Origin: an uncultured Clostridia bacterium
GTDB taxonomy: Bacteria; Bacillota; Clostridia; Christensenellales; DTU072
Assembly: GCA_944363505.1 (NCBI GenBank)
Contig: CALVUD010000001.1
Span: 1-64,000, forward strand
Direction: 5' to 3'
DNA: 64,000 nt
In this document: positions 16,881-26,054 of the stretch, piece after piece
How positions within the stretch are numbered: position 1 is the first letter of the stretch
Layout: every line of letters begins with the position of its first letter
Program-made: the position numbers and the translations under genes
The notes under the pieces: model-generated
What the model was told of the DNA's origin: nothing
The model's database searches: none
What the model saw: the letters and a program-made list of their open reading frames with translations, nothing else

Positions 16881-16992
16881 AGAAAAATATAAATTCTGAT
16901 TTCGATTATAGTTTAAAAATTTATAAAACCGAACATATTTTTACTTCGATTTTGCGATTCTCTCTTATAATGATTGTAAACCGTTTCTGGAC

Positions 16993-17520
16993 ATGATAAA
17001 ATATTTAAAACGGCACAGCCGATTTTTTGAAAAGGGAGAGCTTAAAAAGATCGTTCTTACGCCCGACGAATCAATAGCCAGGGAGATGGTCGTCGATTTC
17101 GGTGAGATCGATATGGAAATTCCTTCGGACTATACTCAGATACCCATAAACGTAGTAGGTAAATACTATAGAATCGTAAAATCCCCGCAAGGTTGGGTGG
17201 TGGACGATACGACGTATTTTAAATTCAATTCCGATTATTCGTTCTGTTGGCAGATTTACGCCGGCAGAATAGAGAACGGAATAAAATACGGCGTCGATGA
17301 CAACGTTATCAGCATGACCATTTCGAGTTTAATAGGCGAATTCACCGCATACGCCGTTATCGACGGAAACATTTTGTGGAATTTTGACGAAATAATAACC
17401 GATATAGAAGATTTGTCGAATTCCAATACGTTTTTCTATTCGTCAAACGAAATAAGCGATGCCGATTTGAAAAAAATAATCGAGATTAAAGGCGACGGGA
17501 TCGCAACCAATGGCGGTTGA
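16993..17520 (+). CDS. Hypothetical protein
   Basis: A 175-residue soluble protein with no recognisable domain, signal or membrane segment. It has many Tyr, Ile and Asp residues and alternating strand-like segments, such as YYRIVKSPQGWVVDDTTYFK. No good ribosome-binding site precedes the ATG. Codon use matches the neighbouring core genes, so it is probably real. It converges on the gtrA-like gene, with a shared terminator between. Confidence 0.55.
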   Translation: MIKYLKRHSRFFEKGELKKIVLTPDESIAREMVVDFGEIDMEIPSDYTQIPINVVGKYYRIVKSPQGWVVDDTTYFKFNSDYSFCWQIYAGRIENGIKYGVDDNVISMTISSLIGEFTAYAVIDGNILWNFDEIITDIEDLSNSNTFFYSSNEISDADLKKIIEIKGDGIATNGG

Positions 17521-17578
17521 ACCTTTTAAAAGCGGACGAGTCAGGCGTCAGGTCACTTTGTCTGTATTATAAAACTAA

Positions 17579-17604
17579 AACCGACCCGTGTTACGGGTCG
17601 GTTT
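17579..17604. terminator. Bidirectional terminator
   Basis: AACCGACCCGT pairs with ACGGGTCGGTT around a short loop, with A-rich and T-rich flanks. It lies between two convergent genes and can serve both. Confidence 0.85.
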
Positions 17605-17634
17605 AAATTATACCATACGTTTTGTTTGATGGGT

Positions 17635-18270
17635 TTAACCGACATTCTCGTTGTCGGATTCGTGTACGTCGGATTCGGGAGTGGCGGAGGATCCGTTTTC
17701 GCCCGCTGCCTGTACGGCGGCTTCCTCTTTTTTACCGAGGTCGTTTGTGTTCAGCGATTTTCTGTATACCACGAAGCGGTTATACAGGAATTCGGTAACG
17801 AGGTTTATCACCATTGTCATGATCAAAACGGCGTATTCGTTCCAACCCGCCTTGTCCGTAAGCGCGTCGCCCCAAAGCGTGGAAAGCGGGGTGAACACTA
17901 CGTAATAGGCAAGTACCAGTAACATGGCCTTCGGTACGTTCGCGGCGGATTTAAAGGTGAATTTACGGTTGAAAGTAAAGTTCCAGATAACGGACAGGAG
18001 CAACGAGATCAGATAGGGCACCCAATAGCCTACGCCCGTTTCCGTTCCGCGGAAAGCAAGCTCGTTCAATATCGTGAACGAAACCAACTGAATGACGCCA
18101 GCCGAAGCCGACAACAATACGAACTTTATAATGCGTATTATTTCGTTTTTGCGTTTCAGCTTTTTCTGCGCTTCGTTGAGTTCTTCGTTCTGTTTTTCGT
18201 TAGGACAATTTTCCGCGAGGGGATTTTCGGTGTTTTCTTTGTCTTGAATTTGATTTTCGTCGGTTGTCAT
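17635..18270 (-). CDS. GtrA-like membrane protein
   Basis: The product has 211 residues. Four membrane helices between residues 40 and 165 and the motif WNFTFNRKFTFK are typical of GtrA proteins. The family is thought to help move undecaprenyl-phosphate-linked sugars across the membrane for surface glycans. The charged N-terminal 40 residues and the acidic Ser-rich C-terminal 45 residues are extensions beyond the usual 130-residue core. It is divergent from galU, whose product makes UDP-glucose, so a shared role in surface glycan synthesis is plausible. Confidence 0.8.
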   Translation of the reverse strand: MTTDENQIQDKENTENPLAENCPNEKQNEELNEAQKKLKRKNEIIRIIKFVLLSASAGVIQLVSFTILNELAFRGTETGVGYWVPYLISLLLSVIWNFTFNRKFTFKSAANVPKAMLLVLAYYVVFTPLSTLWGDALTDKAGWNEYAVLIMTMVINLVTEFLYNRFVVYRKSLNTNDLGKKEEAAVQAAGENGSSATPESDVHESDNENVG

Positions 18271-18350
18271 ATATTGCCTCTCCGAAAATTATTATAGTAC
18301 CGCACGACAAATTATGCAATTCCTTTTTCGTTTTCGTATCAAATCCGATA

Positions 18351-18379
18351 TTGCATTTTATATGCGGGTGATATATAAT
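18351..18379 (+). promoter_or_regulatory. Promoter of galU
   Basis: TTGCAT (18351-18356) and TATAAT (18374-18379) are 17 bases apart. The leader is about 14 bases and holds AAAGGA before the ATG at 18400. Confidence 0.65.
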
Positions 18380-18399
18380 ATTATAAAAGGAAATCCTGT

Positions 18400-19260
18400 A
18401 TGAAAAGTATCAGAAAAGCCATAATTCCCGCAGCGGGTTTCGGCACCAGACATTTGCCGATCACGAAAGCCGTACCCAAGGAAATGCTTCCTATACTCGA
18501 CAGGCCCGCCATCGACTACGTTATCGAAGAATGCATTCAAAGCGGGATAACCGAAATATGTGTCGTCGTATCGCGCGGCAAACAGGCAATCGTCGATTAT
18601 CTCGACACCCGTCCGGAATTGGAAGACGCGCTGATAAAAGCCGATAAACGCGATAAACTCGGTCTGATCAATGCTTTTAAAGGTCGCGCCGAATTTTATT
18701 TCGTGCGTCAGAGCGAAATGCGCGGCACGGCAAAAGCGGTAGAACTTTGCCGCGAGTTTATAGGCAAGGACGATTTTGCGGTTTTGTTTCCGGACGACGT
18801 GATGTATTCTCCCGACAAACCCGTAACGGGGCAACTGATTTCGGCATACGAAACGACGGGCGCAGCCATAGTCGGGGTGCAAATTGTTCCGGGCGACGAA
18901 GCCAGAAAATACGGTGTCATGGTCCCCGCCGAAGCAAAGGGAAGATATACGCGCATCAAGGGTTTTGTGGAAAAACCTTCCTCCGAAAAACTACCGTCGA
19001 ATCTTACCAGTCTCGGAAGATTCGTGCTGACGAACGATATTTTCGATTATATTTCGATTACGCCCGCGGTAAAGGGAGAAGTGTATCTGCCTTCGGCCAT
19101 AGACCTTATGGCTCGTCGTCAAAACGTTTACGCATACGAATTCGAAGGCAGGCGTTTCGACGTCGGCGGCGTGGAAGGTTTCCTGGAAGCCAACGTCGCT
19201 TTCGCGTTAAAGAGCGAGAAGCTAAAAAAAATAATTAAAGAAACGGTTAAAGAGGGTTAA
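18400..19260 (+). CDS. galU: UTP-glucose-1-phosphate uridylyltransferase
   Basis: The enzyme makes UDP-glucose from UTP and glucose-1-phosphate. The 286 residues have the nucleotidyltransferase signature AAGFGTRHLPITKAVPKEML near the N-terminus. Also present are the conserved VIEECIQSGI helix, the metal-site region FPDDV, the FVEKP loop, and DVGGVEGFLEANVAFAL near the end. The length is normal for bacterial GalU/GtaB. It starts 26 bases before clpC and may share its transcript. Together with the divergent GtrA-like gene it suggests precursor supply for cell-surface sugars. Confidence 0.95.
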   Translation: MKSIRKAIIPAAGFGTRHLPITKAVPKEMLPILDRPAIDYVIEECIQSGITEICVVVSRGKQAIVDYLDTRPELEDALIKADKRDKLGLINAFKGRAEFYFVRQSEMRGTAKAVELCREFIGKDDFAVLFPDDVMYSPDKPVTGQLISAYETTGAAIVGVQIVPGDEARKYGVMVPAEAKGRYTRIKGFVEKPSSEKLPSNLTSLGRFVLTNDIFDYISITPAVKGEVYLPSAIDLMARRQNVYAYEFEGRRFDVGGVEGFLEANVAFALKSEKLKKIIKETVKEG

Positions 19261-19286
19261 TCCTGACCTTATTCCCAAAGGAGCAT

Positions 19287-21860
19287 ATGCCTAATATAGA
19301 TTATACCAACGACGTCAGAAAAGTGATGTTGAAAGCGGGCGACATAGCCGAAAGAATGGGCTGCACCATAAGTACCGAGCACATCTTGGGAGCAATGTTC
19401 GTGGTCAAAGACACTTATGCCTGCGACATTCTGACGCAGTTAAAAATAGATAAAGAAAAAGCATTGAATTGTATTGCCGAACTAAGGCTTTCGATTTCCG
19501 ATCAGATGAAAGAGGATCAGGTTCGTCGCGCCAGACTTCTCGCCTCGACTATCGCCGCGAAAATGGGCTACGATCTGTACGATACCCAACACTTATTGCT
19601 GGGAATCACCTGGGATTCCGGATTCGGCGCCGCAAAAGTTTTAAATTCGTTCGGCATAGGCAGACAGGAGATTAAGTCCATTGTCGAATCCATGAGCGCA
19701 AACGGTATCGGCAAAAACGACGAGGACGAAGAAGAGAACGCGCTGAGCGCTATAATGCGCCAGTTCGACGACTTTTTCGGAAGATTCGGCGCGGCCTCGG
19801 GTTCTAACGCCGCTCCCGTTCAGTTCCGGATGCAGGTCAACAAACCCGGTCGTGAAACGGGCGAGGGCGATGTCGACGAAGATCTGAAAGCCGTCGGCAC
19901 AAATATGACCGAAAAAGCCAAGGCGGGCGAATACGACCCCGTTATAGGCAGGGACAAGGAGATAAAGATGATAATGCGCGTTCTTACGCGCAGGACAAAG
20001 AATAACCCTGTCATTATTGGCGAACCGGGCGTAGGCAAAACCGCCATAGTCGAAGGTCTGGCGCAGGCGATCGTAAAAGGCGAAGTGCCCGATTTGTTGA
20101 AGAACAAACGCATTTTCGGGCTGGATATAGGCGCGTTGCTGGCCGGAACGAAATACCGCGGCGAGTTCGAGCAGCGTTTCAAGGACATGTTCGCCAAGAT
20201 AGACGACGGCAGGACGATACTGTTCATCGACGAGATGCATATGATTATGTCTGCGGGCGCGAACGACGATTCCGGCGCCACCATAGCCAATCTTTTAAAA
20301 CCGATTCTTGCGCGAGGCGATATTCCGACTATCGGCGCCACGACCATGGACGAATACCGGAAGCACATAGAAAAAGACGCCGCTTTGGCAAGAAGATTCA
20401 AACCCATAATCGTCGAGCCGCCTTCGGTCGAGGACACTATCACCATTCTGAAAGGTTTAAGAGACCGTTATGAGACGCATCATAAAGTCAAGATCACCGA
20501 TGAAGCGCTGACCGCCGCCGCCACGCTTTCCGACCGGTATATCGCCGACAGGTTTTTGCCGGACAAAGCCATAGACGTCATCGACGAAGCCGCCAGCAAA
20601 ATGCGCGTCGCGGCATTGATAACGCCGCCCGAGATCCTGGAATACGAAAAACAGAAAAATCTTTTGAACGTCAGTATCACTCAGGCGACGCAAAGCGAGG
20701 ACTTCGTAAAGGCGAGCAATCTGAAAAAGGAACGCGACGAAATCAATCTCAAAATCAAACAGCTGAAAGAAAAGTGGGGACACGACATCGTTCACGGACA
20801 ACTTACAATAACTGAAAACGAAGTCGCGGAAATAGTGTCCGAATGGACCGGCGTTCCCGTACAGAATCTGACGGAAGAGGAAAGCGCGAGACTCATGAAC
20901 CTCGAAACCGACCTCAAAAAGCGGGTTATCGGACAGGACGAGGCGGTTTCGGCGGTGGCAAAAGCGATAAAGCGCGCCCGCGCGGGTCTGAAAGATCCTA
21001 AAAAACCGATAGGAACTTTCATGTTTTTGGGGCCCACGGGCGTCGGTAAAACGGAGCTTTCCAAGGCGCTTGCCGAAAAAATGTTCGGAAACGAAAACAT
21101 GCTTATCCGTATAGACATGAGCGAATATATGGAAAAGTTCAACGTTTCCAGACTGATAGGTTCCGCACCGGGGTACGTCGGTTACGAGGAGGGCGGACAG
21201 CTTACCGAAAAAGTACGCAGAAAACCTTACTCCGTAGTGTTGTTCGACGAGATAGAAAAAGCGCATCCGGACGTATTCAATCTGCTGTTACAGGTCCTTG
21301 ACGACGGGATCCTGACAGATTCTCACGGCAGAACGGTTTCGTTCAAAAACACGATAATCATCATGACTTCCAATATCGGCGCGAGAGATATAGCCAACAT
21401 GAAGCGCGTGGGATTCGGAGGATCTACAAAAATTTCCGACAACGATTACGACGCGATGAAGGAAAAACAACTCGAAGCGCTGAAAAACGCGATGAATCCC
21501 GAGTTCGTCAACAGAATCGACGATATTATAATTTTCCGCCGTCTGGACGAAAAAGCGCTTTCAGCGATCGCGCGTATCATGATGGACGATATCATCAGAC
21601 AGATGGACGCCAAAGACATCCATATCGAATATACCGACGCGGTGATAGGTTATCTTCTCGAAAACGGCACGGACGTCGAATACGGGGCAAGACCGCTCCG
21701 GCGCGCGGTACAGCGCATTTTCGAGGATAAGCTGAGCGACGAAATTATTTTAGGCAGAATCCGTACCGGCAGCCGTATCGTGACGGATATACGCGACGGC
21801 GAGGTCGTGTTCGATACAAAACAAGAAAATACTAATCCCGAAGAAGGAGGTAAACAATGA
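19287..21860 (+). CDS. clpC: ATP-dependent Clp protease ATP-binding subunit ClpC
   Basis: This AAA+ unfoldase feeds proteins to ClpP. The 857 residues hold an N-terminal Clp_N repeat pair (about 1-150) and a first AAA+ domain with Walker [10 protein letters not shown] and Walker [10 protein letters not shown] short UVR-like middle segment near 470 ([20 protein letters not shown]) is the mark of ClpC rather than ClpB. The second AAA+ domain has GPTGVGKTE and [13 protein letters not shown]. The usual Firmicute partners ctsR, mcsA and mcsB do not precede it, which is an unusual arrangement. Its stop overlaps hpf by four bases. Confidence 0.93.
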   Translation: MPNIDYTNDVRKVMLKAGDIAERMGCTISTEHILGAMFVVKDTYACDILTQLKIDKEKALNCIAELRLSISDQMKEDQVRRARLLASTIAAKMGYDLYDTQHLLLGITWDSGFGAAKVLNSFGIGRQEIKSIVESMSANGIGKNDEDEEENALSAIMRQFDDFFGRFGAASGSNAAPVQFRMQVNKPGRETGEGDVDEDLKAVGTNMTEKAKAGEYDPVIGRDKEIKMIMRVLTRRTKNNPVIIGEPGVGKTAIVEGLAQAIVKGEVPDLLKNKRIFGLDIGALLAGTKYRGEFEQRFKDMFAKIDDGRTILFIDEMHMIMSAGANDDSGATIANLLKPILARGDIPTIGATTMDEYRKHIEKDAALARRFKPIIVEPPSVEDTITILKGLRDRYETHHKVKITDEALTAAATLSDRYIADRFLPDKAIDVIDEAASKMRVAALITPPEILEYEKQKNLLNVSITQATQSEDFVKASNLKKERDEINLKIKQLKEKWGHDIVHGQLTITENEVAEIVSEWTGVPVQNLTEEESARLMNLETDLKKRVIGQDEAVSAVAKAIKRARAGLKDPKKPIGTFMFLGPTGVGKTELSKALAEKMFGNENMLIRIDMSEYMEKFNVSRLIGSAPGYVGYEEGGQLTEKVRRKPYSVVLFDEIEKAHPDVFNLLLQVLDDGILTDSHGRTVSFKNTIIIMTSNIGARDIANMKRVGFGGSTKISDNDYDAMKEKQLEALKNAMNPEFVNRIDDIIIFRRLDEKALSAIARIMMDDIIRQMDAKDIHIEYTDAVIGYLLENGTDVEYGARPLRRAVQRIFEDKLSDEIILGRIRTGSRIVTDIRDGEVVFDTKQENTNPEEGGKQ

Positions 21861-22390
21861 TAATCGAATTGGTATCCAAGAACTACAACGAAGGCAACAG
21901 ACTCGTCAACGTCATCGAAAAGAAACTGTCCAGACTGGACAAATACTTTTCGGGCGACGCCGAAGCTTTGGTAAAGCTCAGCACGGTGGGAACCGAGAAA
22001 TACACCATGGAAATTACCGTGCGTTTCGGCGGCTATATCGCGCGCGCCGAAGTAACCAGTCAGAATATGTACGACAATATCGATCTCGTACTGCCCAAAC
22101 TCGAAAAGCAGATCGCAAAGTTCCGCGACAGAATGAATTCCAAGGTGCCGAAGAAGGCTCTGCCGCTTAAAACCGAATCCGCGGAAGCCGTTCCCGCCGC
22201 CGAAAAGATGGGTAACGTAGTCAAGGAAAAGAACTTCAACATTTCCATCGTTACGGTAGAAGAGGCTATTGCGGAAATGGAATTGCTCGACCACGATTTC
22301 TATGTGTTCGTGAACGCGGAAAACAACAAGGTTTCCGTGGTATATACACGTCATGACGGCGATTACGGTCTGATCACTCCGGAATATTAA
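21857..22390 (+). CDS. hpf: Long-form ribosome hibernation promoting factor
   Basis: The product has 177 residues. The N-terminal S30AE domain (1-100) binds the decoding centre of idle ribosomes. A linker at 100-120 leads to the C-terminal dimerisation domain (KNFNISIVTVEEAIAEMELL, then DHDFYVFVN), which joins two 70S into 100S particles. The two domains make it the long form found in Firmicutes. Coupled translation with clpC through an ATGA overlap is unusual and links ribosome storage with protein quality control. Confidence 0.92.
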   Translation: MIIELVSKNYNEGNRLVNVIEKKLSRLDKYFSGDAEALVKLSTVGTEKYTMEITVRFGGYIARAEVTSQNMYDNIDLVLPKLEKQIAKFRDRMNSKVPKKALPLKTESAEAVPAAEKMGNVVKEKNFNISIVTVEEAIAEMELLDHDFYVFVNAENNKVSVVYTRHDGDYGLITPEY

Positions 22391-22391
22391 A

Positions 22392-23192
22392 ATGCAACTG
22401 GGAGTATCGACGGCTTCGTTTTTTACGCGAAGCGAAACGGAGGACACTTTAAACCTCATACAGGACATGGGGTTTGAGATTTGCGAAGTGTTTCTGACCA
22501 CCTTCCGCGAATACAGGAAGGATTTCGTCGACATGCTCCGTGAAAGGCAAAGGAATATCCGCATTTACAGCATACATACGCTGAATCAACAGTTCGAACC
22601 CGAGCTGTTCAACAAATGGGACCGCACGCGCGAAGACGCCGAGGATTTTTTCAAGGAGATAATCTATGCGTGTAAACGGCTCGACGCGGATTATTATACT
22701 TTTCACGGACCTCCGCGTCTTAAACGCACACCGTACATAATCGATTATCCCTGGGTGGCAAAGCGCCTGAACGAACTGAACGGAATGCTTTCCGCCGGCG
22801 GCGCCTCCGCAAAGATCGCCTATGAAAACGTGCATTGGACGTTCTTCAATTCGCCCGAATTTCTGAAAAGGCTTTCGGAGTACATATCGACGCCGGTCTG
22901 TCTCGACATAAAACAGGCGATGCAGTCGAAAGTTGCGCTTGACGAATATATCGAGGTCATGGCGCCCACTCTGGTCAACGTACATTTATGCGACTGGCAC
23001 GAGGACGGGAAACTGGCGATACCCGGAGAAGGAATATTCGATTTTACGGGATTTTTCAGGAAACTGAACGCGGTCGGCTATACCGGTCCCGTACTTATGG
23101 AACTGTATGCCGGAAATTACAGCGACTTCGACGACGTTAAACGCAGCGCGGAGTATCTTCAGAAGTGCCTTGACGCGGCGGCAAAAGGATGA
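22392..23192 (+). CDS. Sugar phosphate isomerase/epimerase-like TIM-barrel protein
   Basis: The product has 266 residues with the xylose-isomerase-like TIM barrel (AP endonuclease 2 family). Metal-ligand-type residues are visible in YTFHGPPRL, KIAYENVHWTFF, PVCLDIKQAM, VNVHLCDWHEDG and PVLMELYAGNY. The family covers sugar isomerases, epimerases and endonuclease IV; the short length and lack of the nuclease zinc cluster favour a sugar enzyme. It starts one base after the hpf stop and lies 38 bases before pgi, which supports a role in carbohydrate metabolism. The substrate is unknown. Confidence 0.75.
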   Translation: MQLGVSTASFFTRSETEDTLNLIQDMGFEICEVFLTTFREYRKDFVDMLRERQRNIRIYSIHTLNQQFEPELFNKWDRTREDAEDFFKEIIYACKRLDADYYTFHGPPRLKRTPYIIDYPWVAKRLNELNGMLSAGGASAKIAYENVHWTFFNSPEFLKRLSEYISTPVCLDIKQAMQSKVALDEYIEVMAPTLVNVHLCDWHEDGKLAIPGEGIFDFTGFFRKLNAVGYTGPVLMELYAGNYSDFDDVKRSAEYLQKCLDAAAKG

Positions 23193-23230
23193 TCGTTATT
23201 TTAAACTTAAGCAAAAGGAGATAAATTATT

Positions 23231-24652
23231 ATGGCTAACGCTAAGGGCAAAACGCCCGACATCAAATTCGATTTCAACAATATGATGGCTGACTTTATCG
23301 GCGCGGAGCAGGGAATTACCGACGCCGAACTCAATAAAACGCGCAATCTCGCGATCGCCGCGCACAGCAACGTGCGTTTGAACCGCGGTACGGGAATGAT
23401 GGGCTGGACGGAACTGCCGTACAACCAGGCAGACGTAGTCAGCGACATCATCGCCACCGCAAAGATCGTCAGACGCAACGCGGACGCGTTCGTCGTCCTG
23501 GGTATAGGCGGTTCGGCTCTCGGACCCATGGCTGTTTTCCAGGCTCTTTGTCATTTGAGGCACAACGAGCTAAGCAAACGTCAAAGGAAAGCGCCGAAGT
23601 TCTATGTCGAGGACAACGTTGATCCCGAACGCATGGCGTCGCTTCTGGACGTTCTGGATCTGGACAAGACGGTATTTAACGTAATTACGAAATCCGGATC
23701 CACTTCGGAGACGATGAGTCAGTATCTGATCATAATGAAGATGTTGAAGGAGCGTTACGGCGACAAAGCGCGCGAACACATCATCGCCACAACCGACAAG
23801 GAAAAGGGCAACCTCATCAAGATAGCAAAAGCCGAGGGATTGAAAACCTTCTATATCCCCGACGGCGTTGGCGGCAGATTCAGCGAACTTTGTCCCGTAG
23901 GGCTGTTGCCCGCGGCGGTACTCGGTATCGACATAAAGGAGCTTTTAAAGGGTGCCGCGGCGATGGATAAGCGCATGCGCAAGTCCGACTTCAAAACCAA
24001 TCCCGCTCTTGTTGCCGCGGCGTTGCAATACGTTGCCATAAACAAAGGCAAGAATATATCCGTCATGATGCCTTACGCCGATTCTTTGAAACTTATGGCG
24101 GACTGGTATTGCCAGCTGTGGGGAGAAAGCCTCGGAAAATCCGTGGATCTGAACGGCAGAGAAGTTTTCGCGGGACAGACCCCCGTAAAAGCTTTGGGCG
24201 TTACCGATCAGCACAGTCAGATACAGTTGTATACCGAAGGTCCTTTCGACAAGGTCATTACGTTTATCTCCGTCGAAAAATACAGAAACGAAGTCGTCAT
24301 CAGCGACGGCGCGGAAGAGTATCCATCCGTATCGTTCCTCAGCGGACATACCTTAAACGAGTTGATCTCGGCGGAAATGGAAGCCACCGAATACGCGCTT
24401 ACAAAAAAACACAGGCTGAATTCCAGAATCGTTTTACCGTTCGTCAATGCGCATACGATAGGTCAGCTTATGATGTTCTTTATGTTCCAGACCTCGTATC
24501 TCGGCGCCATGTTGAACATCAACACCTTCAATCAGCCCGGCGTGGAGGAAGGAAAAAACGCGACGTATGCTTTGCTGGGTCGTGCCGGATACGAAGAAAA
24601 GAAAGCCGAGATCGCGGCTAAACCCGCCAAAAAAGAGCAGTATATCGTATAA
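23231..24652 (+). CDS. pgi: Glucose-6-phosphate isomerase
   Basis: The enzyme interconverts glucose-6-phosphate and fructose-6-phosphate in glycolysis. The 473 residues carry the SIS fold and family signatures: VVLGIGGSALGPMAVFQAL, the sugar-phosphate loop TKSGSTSETMSQ, and DGVGGRFSELCPVGLLPAAV. An expected catalytic Glu lies in QLWGESLGKS and a His in GVTDQHSQIQ. The length is typical for the Bacillus/Clostridium type. AAAGGAG lies before the ATG. The stop overlaps the next start (TAATG), linking it to an ABC ATPase-like gene of unclear role. Confidence 0.95.
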   Translation: MANAKGKTPDIKFDFNNMMADFIGAEQGITDAELNKTRNLAIAAHSNVRLNRGTGMMGWTELPYNQADVVSDIIATAKIVRRNADAFVVLGIGGSALGPMAVFQALCHLRHNELSKRQRKAPKFYVEDNVDPERMASLLDVLDLDKTVFNVITKSGSTSETMSQYLIIMKMLKERYGDKAREHIIATTDKEKGNLIKIAKAEGLKTFYIPDGVGGRFSELCPVGLLPAAVLGIDIKELLKGAAAMDKRMRKSDFKTNPALVAAALQYVAINKGKNISVMMPYADSLKLMADWYCQLWGESLGKSVDLNGREVFAGQTPVKALGVTDQHSQIQLYTEGPFDKVITFISVEKYRNEVVISDGAEEYPSVSFLSGHTLNELISAEMEATEYALTKKHRLNSRIVLPFVNAHTIGQLMMFFMFQTSYLGAMLNINTFNQPGVEEGKNATYALLGRAGYEEKKAEIAAKPAKKEQYIV

Positions 24653-25674
24653 TGCTCGTCGTTAAAGGGCTGACAAAAAAATATCTTTACGGAGACCAGG
24701 CGCTGACCGACGTCGGTTTTTCCATTGCGGACGGAGAACAGGCGGCGTTGTTAGGCGCTTGCGCTTCGGGCAAGAGCACGCTTTTAAAGATTATAGCGGG
24801 GATAACCGAATCCGATTCGGGTTCGGTTATCCTTGACGGGCGGGACGTTACTTTGTTTTCACCCAAAGAACGCGGCATAAGAATGATTTTCGACGGCGAA
24901 GGCTGGTTCAAATTTCGCAGCGTATATCATAACGTTAAATATCCGCTGAAGATCAGAAAGTTTTTAAAGTCGGAAATAGAACAAATAACGGAACGCGCGA
25001 TGGCGAGGTATTCTTTGTCGGCGCTCAAAGACGAGTTTGTGTTCAGACTGAGCGACTCCGACAGGGTAAGGCTTTGCCTTAGCCGGCTGAATACTTTCAA
25101 GGCTCCGCTGACGCTTATCGACAACGTCTTTTCCCCGCTTGACGCCGAGGAAAGAAAGCGGTTGTTCGCGGAACTGCTGCCTTTGATAAAAACGGACGCG
25201 GCATCGGCGATATTCGCGACGGATTCCGCCGAGGAAGCGTTTGCGTTTTCCGATAAGGTTTTCTTTTTAAATAACGGCGAGATCGCGGAGTGCGGTTCCG
25301 CCGAACATTATCTTACGGATCCGAATACGCTTGCGGCGGATAAATTCGTTAACGCCGAACGTAATTTTGTCCTTTTGCCCGTGAAAAACGGGAATGGTGA
25401 GGCGTATTTCGAAGCGTGGGATAAACGCTTTTCTGTCGATACCGTGAGCGAATACGTTTTCGTTTCATATGAAGCCGTTAATTCCGGCGCGGGGGAGAGG
25501 GCGGTAAATCCCGTCAGACTTTTCGGAGGATTCGGAAAAACATATTATAAAACCGAAGACGGTATAAACGTCGTATCCGATTCCGCGCCTACCGCTTACG
25601 CACCCGATTTTTCGTCTTTCAGGGTTTTCGATTTGATAGGCGAAAATCGTTTGACATATTCCGAAAAGACGTGA
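24652..25674 (+). CDS. Degenerate ABC ATPase-like protein, probably catalytically inactive
   Basis: The product has 340 residues. The ABC fold is clear: A-loop Tyr near 11, Walker A GACASGKS (35-42) and D-loop SPLD (161-164). Most catalytic features are lost: the Q-loop Gln is Asp81, the signature LSGGQ is replaced by LSDSD (133-137), the Walker B Glu is Asn158 (LTLIDN), and the switch His is Asp191. ATP may bind, but hydrolysis looks unlikely. Residues 235-340 form a C-terminal domain in the place of a TOBE domain. It may be a regulatory partner of the NitT-like transporter encoded next, or have a role linked to pgi, to which it is coupled. This is not a frameshifted pseudogene, because the frame is intact. 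Confidence 0.7.
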   Translation: MLVVKGLTKKYLYGDQALTDVGFSIADGEQAALLGACASGKSTLLKIIAGITESDSGSVILDGRDVTLFSPKERGIRMIFDGEGWFKFRSVYHNVKYPLKIRKFLKSEIEQITERAMARYSLSALKDEFVFRLSDSDRVRLCLSRLNTFKAPLTLIDNVFSPLDAEERKRLFAELLPLIKTDAASAIFATDSAEEAFAFSDKVFFLNNGEIAECGSAEHYLTDPNTLAADKFVNAERNFVLLPVKNGNGEAYFEAWDKRFSVDTVSEYVFVSYEAVNSGAGERAVNPVRLFGGFGKTYYKTEDGINVVSDSAPTAYAPDFSSFRVFDLIGENRLTYSEKT

Positions 25675-25680
25675 TATTTT
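25651..25680 (+). promoter_or_regulatory. Promoter of the TM1266-ABC transporter operon
   Basis: TTGACA (25651-25656) and TATTTT (25675-25680) are 18 bases apart, inside the last codons of the upstream gene. Transcription would begin near 25687 and give a leader of about 100 bases. Confidence 0.6.
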
Positions 25681-25684
25681 ATTA

Positions 25685-25785
25685 ACAGGATAGAACCTGA
25701 ATCGATGATACGTTCGGAGAGGAAGCTGCAAACCTGTGTATAAGATACGATTTGTTACTCCTTTCCGTGCGGAAGGAGTTTTTTT
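25685..25785 (+). promoter_or_regulatory. Candidate riboswitch or attenuator leader
   Basis: ACAGG (25686-25690) can pair with CCTGT (25733-25737) to close a compact domain. This holds GAACCTGA, a small CGA/TCG hairpin with loop bases TGATAC, and AGAGGAAGC. That string resembles the 3' half of a TPP riboswitch (GAACCTGA...TGATAC...GTAGG), but the CTGAGA half is not present. A terminator follows whose 3' arm is the ribosome-binding site. The downstream transporter has an NMT1/ThiY-like binding protein, which makes a thiamin-related ligand worth testing. The class is uncertain. Confidence 0.45.
25757..25785 (+). terminator. Terminator overlapping the ribosome-binding site
   Basis: ACTCCTTTCC pairs with GGAAGGAGT (one bulge) and runs into seven T directly before ATG 25786. 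GGAAGGAG is both the 3' stem arm and the Shine-Dalgarno sequence, so folding would block transcription and translation. Confidence 0.75.
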
Positions 25786-26040
25786 ATGAAAAAGTTAGGT
25801 ATCGTAGGCGTGATTATCACCGACAGAAGCGTGGCTCAGGACGTTCAGAGCGTATTAAGCGATTTCGGTGACATAATAATCGGCAGAATGGGCGTTCCGG
25901 ACAAAGCCAACGGCATAAACGCCATAGCGCTGATAGTCGAAGGCTCGACGGAGCAGATATCCGCCATGACGGGAAAACTCGGAAGGCTCGGTTCCGTGTC
26001 CGTCAAGTCTGCCGTTACCACCGTTACCCTCAACGATTAG
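25786..26040 (+). CDS. TM1266-family ACT-like regulator
   Basis: This 84-residue protein has the NikR-C/ACT-like fold of TM1266, a family named as putative regulator of the iron-only hydrogenase system. The pattern GIVGVIITDRSVAQDVQSVL with IIGRMGVPDKANGINAIALI is typical, and the ACT-like core fills the whole protein. No hydrogenase or maturase gene is in the window. It is first in an operon with a NitT-type transporter 14 bases downstream, so it may sense the imported ligand. Control by the leader at 25685-25785 is likely. Confidence 0.75.
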   Translation: MKKLGIVGVIITDRSVAQDVQSVLSDFGDIIIGRMGVPDKANGINAIALIVEGSTEQISAMTGKLGRLGSVSVKSAVTTVTLND

Positions 26041-26054
26041 TTCAGGAGGCATAT

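Noticed and set aside
24652..25674. Calling the degenerate ABC ATPase a pseudogene
   Set aside because: The frame is complete, overlaps pgi in the usual coupled way and keeps the fold; the changes look like loss of catalysis rather than decay.
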